The notes below the pieces were generated by a model. That model was not told the DNA's origin. It saw nothing but the letters and a program-made list of their open reading frames with translations, and made no database searches. DNA of 15,294 nucleotides from Chlamydiota bacterium. Lineage in GTDB: Bacteria > Chlamydiota > Chlamydiia > Chlamydiales > Rhabdochlamydiaceae. Location: positions 1-15,294 of the forward strand of contig JAAKFC010000017.1 in NCBI GenBank assembly GCA_011065225.1, given 5' to 3'. This document shows positions 1-7,100 of the stretch, in pieces (the stretch's first letter is position 1; each line of letters begins with the position of its first letter). The translations under genes were made by a program, and so were the position numbers.

Positions 1-1
1 G

Positions 2-1459
2 CTTTCACGTCATCAACTTGAATATGAAATTGCTTTTGATCAAGTCAGAACAACAGAAGTGCTTTTGCGCAATGCTGTATCAGAAGCAGATTTAAGGCGT
101 CTTCGTGGTGAACATCAAGTTCGGGTCTATCACTTGCATTCGTGCGAAGAATTGCGCAATAAATTTAGTGAAAAAACACAGAACATTGCCAATTTTTTTC
201 CTTTTTTACTCGAACAGATCGTAAAGCAATTCCAAGAGCATTTTCAAGAAATCTATGATGCTGAGATGCAAGAAGTACTGTCAACCCCCTATGATGATGC
301 ACCTGCTGGATTTCGTCTGCTCTATAAGCATGGAAGAAGTCATGTGGGGAGTTGGACCTTTATCCACAATTCTACGGAGTACATTCAAGCGCTCAAAGAA
401 TTTTTCCGAGCCATTGAACATCCCATCCAAGAAGATTGTGAATGGGAAGAGGGAAAAGAAGAAATCACACACCTCTTCACTGCCATCATCCATCATGTCA
501 GTACAGAAGAATTTCTCACCTCTTCTTTTTACCGGATGGCCAAAGCCCACCAGGTGCCCCTGCAAAAACTTCCCCTTGAACAAATGGAAAAAAAACCGTG
601 GGCTTACACTTCTGGGGGTACGATGCCAACTCTCCTCAAAACATATTTTCGTCGCGAAGGGTCTCTTTCCGAAGAAGCACGCTGGGTCGAGAGCCCATCA
701 GATCTCTTAATCTTTATCCTCGACACCCTCAAAGTACTTCCTCCTAGCATCACTGACCCTTTTGTCAAAGATTCCCAAAAACGGATGCTCATGACCTCGC
801 CCACTCATGCCTTTTCTCTCTTGCCTGGGCAAGAGCTCTTGCGAAAAGGATGGGAAGATCCTGGCTTTACATACACTTGGGTCCGGGATCAAATCATTGA
901 GCCGCGTAGAGCCTTCTACAATGCTGTCCAGCTTGAGCCTCATGAGCAGCTTCTTCTACTTCAAGAGCTCGACTTCTCTTTCAGGTCCGAGGAGCCACTT
1001 TCTATAACCGATTTTCGCGCTCAACTTCCCCCCGATCCCAAGATCGATGCTAGGCTTTATGAACTCCTACCCCTCATTTCTCCGACTCAGGCAGAAGAAC
1101 TTTTTCGTGATCTTAAATTAAAAGCCATCGCTCCCTATAAACCCACTTTCCGTCGCCATCTCCATGACCTCATCCTATCCCACTACAAAACGTCTTCCAA
1201 GGACCTCCATCTAGAAGTAGCCCGTCTCATGGAGCAAAAAAAGCTCGCCCCTCCACGTCCTCTTATTTTTGCTGACACCAATTGGTCGAAATTTTATTTC
1301 TCTTTCCTTGTAAATCCAGTAACCAATGAGCTTGAGCTTTGGCGGACTGACAAGATTGGCCTCACCGGTTCTCCCATGCGCGAGTGGGAGCATTTCTTAG
1401 ATGGCAGGGTTAAAGAACCCTGGGGGATTTACCTCAGACCCTATGAATATACCATCTAG
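2..1459 (+). CDS. Hypothetical protein, 5' end outside window
   Basis: The reading frame is open from base 2 to the TAG at 1457-1459. Nineteen in-frame codons precede the first possible start (GTG at 59), and there is no Shine-Dalgarno sequence before that GTG, so the gene almost certainly begins left of the window and 486 residues of its C-terminal part are visible. I do not recognise the family. The protein looks soluble: it is rich in charged and aromatic residues, has no evident membrane segment, and has several amphipathic helical stretches. Its C-terminal region (about the last 60 residues) has a beta-rich character, with LIFADTNWSKFYFSF followed by PVTNELELWRTDKIG. The gene ends about 210 bp before the porin-like gene on the same strand, and a hairpin with a T-rich tail in that gap could terminate it. 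It may be a chlamydia-specific protein of unknown role. The reading frame is confident; the function is not. Confidence 0.75.
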   Translation, partial: LSRHQLEYEIAFDQVRTTEVLLRNAVSEADLRRLRGEHQVRVYHLHSCEELRNKFSEKTQNIANFFPFLLEQIVKQFQEHFQEIYDAEMQEVLSTPYDDAPAGFRLLYKHGRSHVGSWTFIHNSTEYIQALKEFFRAIEHPIQEDCEWEEGKEEITHLFTAIIHHVSTEEFLTSSFYRMAKAHQVPLQKLPLEQMEKKPWAYTSGGTMPTLLKTYFRREGSLSEEARWVESPSDLLIFILDTLKVLPPSITDPFVKDSQKRMLMTSPTHAFSLLPGQELLRKGWEDPGFTYTWVRDQIIEPRRAFYNAVQLEPHEQLLLLQELDFSFRSEEPLSITDFRAQLPPDPKIDARLYELLPLISPTQAEELFRDLKLKAIAPYKPTFRRHLHDLILSHYKTSSKDLHLEVARLMEQKKLAPPRPLIFADTNWSKFYFSFLVNPVTNELELWRTDKIGLTGSPMREWEHFLDGRVKEPWGIYLRPYEYTI

Positions 1460-1501
1460 CTAATGGGTTGAGATAATGCAAAGATCTTTAATAGCTGGGG
1501 T

Positions 1502-1566
1502 CGTTATTAAAGGATCCTTTAATAGTGAAGGGTTTGAGGGGGCGTTATTAAAGGATCCTTTAATAG
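1502..1566. repeat. Tandem pair of identical 24-bp palindromic repeats
   Basis: Positions 1502-1525 and 1543-1566 are identical over 24 bp, with starts 41 bp apart. Inside each is the perfect 20-bp dyad TATTAAAGGATCCTTTAATA (1505-1524 and 1546-1565). A shorter relative, AAAGATCTTTAATAG at 1480-1494, precedes them and lacks the left arm. Two identical dyads with GGATCC centres, about four helical turns apart and 100-170 bp before a start codon, look like an operator for a dimeric regulator of the porin-like gene. Weak back-to-back hairpins in the RNA or simple repeat expansion are alternatives. The repeats are certain; the function is inferred. Confidence 0.85.
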
Positions 1567-1590
1567 CGAACCACCTGCTCTACCAAAATC

Positions 1591-1655
1591 TGGCATTATT
1601 TTCAGAAGGGCCATAAATAGAAACATAAGGCCCTTCATTGCCATTTATTATTTTA
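1591..1655 (+). terminator. Long hairpin with T-rich tail, possible terminator or porin leader structure
   Basis: TGGCA (1591-1595) pairs with TGCCA (1639-1643). Inside that, GAAGGGCC (1605-1612) pairs perfectly with GGCCCTTC (1629-1636) around a 16-nt A/T-rich loop. The run that follows (1644-1654) is T-rich but interrupted by A residues. This could end transcription of the upstream hypothetical gene. Because it sits only about 15-30 nt before the porin-like start, it could equally be a 5' leader structure of that gene. The U tract is imperfect, so confidence is modest. Confidence 0.4.
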
Positions 1656-1669
1656 GGGGATAGACTCTC

Positions 1670-2938
1670 TTGTTTGACGTCAAATTAAAAAATAGAATGA
1701 ATTCTCTTTGCCGAGCTCTTGTATTTTCATCGCTTCTTGGATTGGCCTCAGCAGCATTTGCTGATACGGTAGAAACAGGACGTGATCTTGAAGATACGGA
1801 TATTCGTGCTCTCAAAGAATGGATCGACACCAAAAGGCAAATCTCGCTTAAAGAAGTCGGTGGAGATCTTTCTCTCAGTGGTGAAGTTCGTACAGAATTT
1901 CAAGCCACCCGTGAAACGAAAAATGGGAATAGCTTGCGAGGGTCCGGTACAGGGCAACTTCCGAAACAAGCCTTTGATGTCGAATTCAATCTCATGCTTG
2001 ATTACCGCACTGAGAGGACTTGGGCTGCCATAAAGCTAGAATTTGATGATGATGCAGGAATTTTCAATGGTACTCTCGACCATATTACTCTCGAACGTTG
2101 CTATTGGGGTGTACGCACTCTCGATGGAGATGACTATACGTTAGACATCGAAGTAGGTCGTCGCTCTCTCACGACAATTTTTGATTCGAGAGTACAATTT
2201 GGCTCCTTTTTTGATGGAATCCTCTTTCGCTATGACCATGCCTTTGAAAAGGTGGGCGATTTTTATCTCCACATTGGCCCTTTTGTGATCAATGAGCGGA
2301 ATAACCACTTTGGATATATTGGCGAAGCTGGGCTCCTCAATATTGCCGGAACGGGCTTTTACACGAAATTCTCTCTCATCGATTGGGATACGAAAAGTTA
2401 CAACAAAAAAGAAATCGATGACCGGTTTCATTTTATCATCTCTCAACTCACTGCCGGATATCGTTTCCGCATTGAGAGGATCAAAAAAATTGGTCTTTTT
2501 TACTCTGCCTTTCTCTGGAATTTTGCAGCTAAGCGATTAGATATTTCGGATGATACGCGGGCCAATTGGTCTGTTTATTTTGGATTATCCATTGGGCAAC
2601 TACTCAAGCAATGGGATTGGGCTTTTGACATCAATTATCAAGTTGTAGCAGCTCAAGCCATCCCTGATTTTGATATTTCTGGCAATGGCTTTGGCAATGC
2701 GGATCGATCAGGATTTTATACCAAAAAGATTGTCCCTATAGGTGGCGAGGGTCCCTCCACTCCCAAAACAGCAGGCGGGCAGACCAATTATCGAGGGTTT
2801 GCGATCCGCTTTGATTTGCTTCTCACTGACAAACTCGACATGCAACATAGCTACATCCAATCCATCACACTGGATAGTGATATCGGTCCATTCCGTCGCT
2901 ATAAGCAATATGAACTCGAATTCATCTATTCTTGGTAA
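1670..2938 (+). CDS. Putative outer-membrane beta-barrel (porin-like) protein
   Basis: The 422-residue product has a Sec signal peptide with a basic n-region, a hydrophobic core (ALVFSSLLGLASAAFA) and an AFA/DT cleavage site after about residue 31. The mature part is dominated by alternating hydrophobic/polar strands with many aromatic residues and ends in YELEFIYSW. The C-terminal aromatic residue with alternating Y/L/F/Y is a classical beta-signal for BAM-mediated outer-membrane insertion. The length and the short helical section after the signal (LKEWIDTKRQISLKEVGG) fit a porin-like channel, but I cannot name a family. The TTG at 1670 is chosen because AGGGGA (1655-1660) sits 9 nt before it. 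The ATG at 1697 is an alternative that keeps a shorter signal peptide but has no good ribosome-binding site. The upstream palindromes at 1502-1566 suggest regulated expression. Confidence 0.75.
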   Translation: MFDVKLKNRMNSLCRALVFSSLLGLASAAFADTVETGRDLEDTDIRALKEWIDTKRQISLKEVGGDLSLSGEVRTEFQATRETKNGNSLRGSGTGQLPKQAFDVEFNLMLDYRTERTWAAIKLEFDDDAGIFNGTLDHITLERCYWGVRTLDGDDYTLDIEVGRRSLTTIFDSRVQFGSFFDGILFRYDHAFEKVGDFYLHIGPFVINERNNHFGYIGEAGLLNIAGTGFYTKFSLIDWDTKSYNKKEIDDRFHFIISQLTAGYRFRIERIKKIGLFYSAFLWNFAAKRLDISDDTRANWSVYFGLSIGQLLKQWDWAFDINYQVVAAQAIPDFDISGNGFGNADRSGFYTKKIVPIGGEGPSTPKTAGGQTNYRGFAIRFDLLLTDKLDMQHSYIQSITLDSDIGPFRRYKQYELEFIYSW

Positions 2939-2977
2939 ATAAAATTTAGGGCAATACCCATCTTATTTAAAAATGGG

Positions 2978-3135
2978 GCTGATCGTTGATATAGTGGATG
3001 ATAGCGGAGGCGATTTCTGCGTTTGGGTGTTGGACCAAGGATGCGATACTCATCAAGTGTGCCGAGTTCGTGGTTGCCATCCCAAATGTAGTGGGTATTG
3101 TTTTTGGATAATCGGCGATGTTCACTGTCGTAGGG
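2978..3135 (-). pseudogene. Decayed Rhs core fragment
   Basis: This stretch matches 5208-5364 inside the large rhs gene on the same strand at roughly 85% identity by eye, with at least one single-base length difference that breaks the frame. It corresponds to about residues 1264-1315 of the intact Rhs protein, the region reading HYIWDGNHELGTL and DEYRILGP, just before the core end that precedes the toxin tip. There is no start, and similarity fades at both sides. It is most likely the leftover of a former second rhs gene or of a duplicated core. It lies between the convergent porin-like gene and the orphan toxin/immunity genes. The rest of the 2939-3168 gap shows no gene; only a weak 5-bp inverted repeat (2957-2961/2973-2977) is visible. 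Confidence 0.85.
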
Positions 3136-3168
3136 ATAGGTAGGGGTTGATGAAAAGAACTAATGATA

Positions 3169-3420
3169 TTAACAATAAAACTTATCGATAAGATGCTCTA
3201 ATATTTTACCTTCTTTTGTAAGTTCATAATTAATATTAAAACCTATTTCTTGCTGCCTTGCAATAAAAAAATCTCTTAGCAAATCAGCGCTATCTTCTGA
3301 TATAAAAATAGCTGGCTTAGAGTTTTCAAATTTTATTGAATAAATTATATTAGAAGGGATTATGTTTTTATAGATTTCAATAAGCGATAGTTCTTCGGTT
3401 TTAATTTGATTTTTTTTCAT
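3169..3420 (-). CDS. Putative immunity protein for the displaced Rhs toxin tip
   Basis: The 83-residue product starts MKKNQIKTEELS and contains AIFISEDSADLLRDFFIARQQEIGF. I do not recognise the family by sequence. It is small, mildly acidic in the middle, and has no signal peptide or membrane segment. Its ATG lies inside the last codons of the start-less toxin-tip frame (overlap 3401-3420), the usual toxin-then-immunity arrangement of polymorphic toxin loci. A weak GAG-type ribosome site lies before the start. Function is inferred from position, size and overlap only. If correct, it protects against the orphan tip upstream or against sibling cells that still deploy that tip. Confidence 0.6.
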   Translation of the reverse strand: MKKNQIKTEELSLIEIYKNIIPSNIIYSIKFENSKPAIFISEDSADLLRDFFIARQQEIGFNINYELTKEGKILEHLIDKFYC

Positions 3421-3652
3421 TGATAATTCTCAGTAGCTTTTCTCGTTTCTTTGATGAAGTTGGATTTAAAGATATGATTTTACGGGTTTGTGGAATAATT
3501 ACCAATTCAGCATTTTTTCCGATAATCCTAATGCTGTGTCTATGAACACTGCAGCTCGTCGCAGTTGAAAAATTTGAGGGTCTCCTTGTGAAATTTCCGA
3601 TTTTTGAATCATGATCTGTATAGATGACTTTCTTGATATGGGGATGAAAACT
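3401..3652 (-). pseudogene. Orphan Rhs C-terminal toxin tip without a start codon
   Basis: Directly after the TGA of the first immunity gene (3653-3655), the same frame stays open for 83 codons to a TAA at 3401-3403, and it overlaps the start of the next immunity gene. The translation includes GNFTRRPSNFSTATS, SVHRHSIRIIG, AELVIIPQTRKIISLNP and a lysine-rich end. There is no in-frame ATG near its beginning and no ribosome site, so it is not an independent gene. Its length, the His/Arg cluster (VHRHSIR), the short beta-strand pattern and the overlapping small gene fit the tip of an Rhs or contact-dependent toxin, probably a nuclease. Such displaced tips are known beside rhs and cdiA genes and can be recombined onto the main gene. 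The open frame is seen directly; the toxin role is inferred. Confidence 0.65.
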
Positions 3653-4114
3653 TCACGTTATAGTAATAGGTCCAAGTTTGTGCTTTGTAAAAATTCTTGT
3701 TTCGCTATCAATTGCAGGTTCAAGTCCAGCATAGAAGATTTCAACACTATATTTAGTAGCAAATTCTTTTGAAAACGCGAATAATCCTTCGGTAATTTTC
3801 AAGTGGGATGATTTTGTTTTATCAAGGTCAAGAATAAGAATAAAATCATAGCACCCTTTTTCTTTGATAATATTTAATGAAGGATAGGATGAAAAAAAAT
3901 GATCAGTTTTAATTTTTTTTAAATTAATAAATAAATTAAAGTCGTGGTTCGGTTTATTTATTAAATCCAACAGGCCGTCTGTTCCTTCTATTGTTTTCTC
4001 TTTGTTTGTAAAGTGATAGTTCAATAGATTTTCTGAATCAATAAATTCATTAAAGAAGTCCAAAATTGATTTTTTCGATGTGTTTTCAAATGCGATTTCT
4101 ATTAATTCACTCAT
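3653..4114 (-). CDS. Putative immunity protein coupled to the Rhs toxin
   Basis: The 153-residue product starts at an ATG that shares its A with the TAA stop of rhs (TAATG, 4112-4116), so translation is coupled by termination and re-initiation. It has no signal peptide or membrane segment and looks like a cytosolic alpha/beta protein (SILDFFNEFIDSENLLNYHF, then DFILILDLDKT, then VEIFYAGLEPAID). I do not recognise a named immunity family. Its place immediately behind a toxin-tipped Rhs gene and its tight coupling make it the likely cognate immunity protein, binding and blocking the toxin domain encoded at 4117-4911. Like the toxin tip, it is more A/T-rich than the Rhs core, as is typical of exchanged toxin/immunity cassettes. 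Confidence 0.7.
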   Translation of the reverse strand: MSELIEIAFENTSKKSILDFFNEFIDSENLLNYHFTNKEKTIEGTDGLLDLINKPNHDFNLFINLKKIKTDHFFSSYPSLNIIKEKGCYDFILILDLDKTKSSHLKITEGLFAFSKEFATKYSVEIFYAGLEPAIDSETRIFTKHKLGPITIT

Positions 4115-7100
4115 TAGTCAATGAACCCTTTAAAGGTGTAGTCTTGATTTAGCCTTAAACCTCTTCCATCATTCAACCTTTTTTCAAAAAAAACAAGACC
4201 TGTTTTAGGGTTGTTTACAAGTTCAAAACTTCCTTCTGATCTGTAAATGTTTTTTAAATGAGCTAATCCAGATTTATTCCAATCTTTCATAGGACCCTTA
4301 ATTTTCCCCCATGTAGTTGGATTTCTCCCAGCATGTTTAGATAAAGCATACCCAACACGAGTGCTCCCTTTATATTTTTCCTGTGCACTTATTAACATTG
4401 ATTTAATGCGATTTAAAGTTGGATTAAACTTCATTGAATAGCTTGTCTTATTGGACTGGAAAATCCTCCTCGATACATTCATCGCCTTTAGAGTAGAAGG
4501 CGCTTCTGGGATAATTTTGCTTGCAGTGAGGGCTTTAGAAGCCGCACTCCCAATAGTTTTTACTCTCCCAAAAGGGGTCATTATCAAGGCGAGATCTGCA
4601 GAGGCTCTAAAATTGCTTTGGGAAAGATTGAAATAGGGATTTTGTGAATCCCCACCAAGCATATTTCGCAGGGTGTGGGAACTGAATGCTTTTTCTTGTT
4701 CCCAATACATATCTTTAGCTTGCAATGTCTCTGTTAATGAAAGCCCATTATTCGTAAAGGGGTGCAAAAGACTGGTTGCGAAAAAATCTGTATATTTTGT
4801 GAGCTCATATCCCGTATTCATCACAGGGGTGGTGATTCCATGAATCATTCCTGCTGCGGCCTGATGCATATCTTCATCAAGCAGGAGATTTATTGTCGGA
4901 CTTGCAATCATCAGTCCATAAGGATCCTGGTAGATGAGGGGATTATTTTGGCAGTAGGCATAAAGATTGGCAGAGTTTGTGTAACCTTCTGGGTCTGTGG
5001 TAATGAATCGTCCAAGAGTGGGATTGTAGAAGCGACGGCCGAAATAGATGAGGCCTGTTTCCGGATCATGGCGTTTGGAGCTAAATCCCCATGAGAGTTT
5101 ACTTTGGCCCTCACCAAAAGCTGTGAAGTCCTGCTCGAGAGCTAGCTCTCTTTCAGGAGTAAGCAGTTGGATGAGGTTGCCTTGGAGGTCGTGAATGGGG
5201 AGATAAGGCTCATCATTGATATAGTGGATGATGGCAGAGGCAATCTCAGCAGTAGGTGTCGGTCCAAGGATGCGATACTCATCAAGGGTTCCAAGTTCGT
5301 GATTTCCATCCCAAATGTAGTGGGTATTATTTTTGGATAATCGGCGGTGTTCACTGTCATAGACGTAGGTGAAGCTTTGGGTGGGCGTCTTTACTTCGAT
5401 TAAGCGATCGAGGGAATCGTAAGAAAAGTATGTATCACCAGATCGAATGAGGTTGCCATTAGGATCGTATTCGAGATCAGGAGACTGGATTTGATTGAGA
5501 GAGTTTAGGTTGTATGAGGCATTGTTTTTAGAAATTCGATTATGGAGGGAATCATAAGAGTAGATGTGGTTAGGTTCTTGTTTGAGGTGATCATGGTCAT
5601 CGTAGGTAAATTCTCTGAGCTGCTGTGTCGATTGTATGGATGTGATATTGCCACGGGGATCAAATGTGCATTGTTGTGAAAAGTGTGGGGATTCTAGAAT
5701 TTCGGGACGAGAAAGGGAATCATAGGTGAGTGTGGTGAGTGTATTGTCGATGAGATTACCATCATGGTCGTAGGAGTATGTGAAGGAGAGGTTGCCACAA
5801 GAAAGGGTATCCAGATAAGGGCCTTGATAGGAATAGGAAATAGTTTTGTTATTGGGAAGGACCAAACTTCTTCTGCTCCCTTGGCTATCATATTCGCTTG
5901 TTAGAATATAGCCGTTGGCAAGGGTTTCTTGGAGGATATTTCCATGCGGGTCAACGATGCGACTGGTTTGTGTATTATGAATGAGGTCTCGAGAGGAGAT
6001 CAGATAACCAAGTCTGTTGTAGCTATAGACGTAGTGGATGTCATTTTTTGAAGAGATGAGCGATTGGGGATAACCCAAGGCATCATAAGTGTGTATGAGT
6101 TGTATGCCATCGGGTTTTTCGAAGGTGTGAAGGAGGCCAGTTGGAGTATACGTGTACTTCGCAGTTCTTAAAGATGATTCTGTTTCAGTTTCTTTGCGGT
6201 TCAGGGAGTCATAGGTGCATTGGACGGTATGTGTCGATGTTGCACTGGTGTCTTTGTAGATCGTGGTTTCTTCTAGGATTTGGTTTCCAGAGAGGTCATA
6301 GTCATATCGGGTAAGTGCGATGGTTTGTCTGTAGAGGTTTTGTTTCTCAATGGAAAGAAGCTGATCCAAGCTGTTGTATGTTTCAGTAACTTGAATATTT
6401 CCTGGCTCGGTTATGATTTTTTTGAGAGTTTTGTTGCCAAAGATGTATTGGGTCGTCGTTTCATGTCCTAGGGGATCGATTGTCTTTATTTCTCTTCCGA
6501 AGGCGTCGTATTCTGTATAAGTGCTTGCGGGTTTGTTATTGGGAAAGTTGGTGACGGTTTTGTGCTGGTTGTTTGGGGCATATTCGATGTGAGTTTCTGT
6601 GAGGGTTTCTGTATTGAATAATTCTCGCTCGCTGATGATGCGATTGAGTAGGTCATAGGTTTTTTCGAGGGTATAATCTTCAGTGGTGTCTTGGATGCGT
6701 CTGCCTAAGGAATCATAAGCATAAGTTGTGGTTTGGCCTTCATAGGTTTGGCGCATTAATTGTCCCGATGCATTGTACTCATAGGTAGTTTTGTAACCTT
6801 CTAAATTTGTTTCCTCTAGGAGGTGGAAGGCATTGTATTTGCGAGTAATTTCTCCAATGAGGTTTTCGGTTTGATCAAAAATTTCTTCTCGCGCAATGTT
6901 TCCAAATTCATCATAGAAGTATTTTGTTGTGATGCCATTTTGATTGGTGTGAGTTGCTTGAGTGCCGTCTAGATTGTAGGTAAATGTCTCACTTGTATTA
7001 TCAGGATACTCGATAAGGAGCGGACTGCCATAGATATTATAAACTGTGGTTGTTTTGTGGTGGCGTGGATCTGTTGTGGAGATTTGGTGGCCTAAGATAT

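Noticed and set aside
255..710. A 151-codon plus-strand ORF
   Set aside because: It overlaps the longer, clearly coding frame 2-1459 and has a low-quality, Lys/Ser-rich translation.
1502..1566. CRISPR array from the two identical 24-bp repeats
   Set aside because: There are only two full units, the spacer is 17 bp, each unit is a perfect palindrome, and no cas genes are present. An operator or dispersed repeat is more likely.
3131..3145. A GGGATAGG sequence as another palindromic-element end
   Set aside because: It falls in or beside the decayed Rhs core fragment, where the alignment to the intact gene largely explains it, and no inverted partner is found about 160 bp away.
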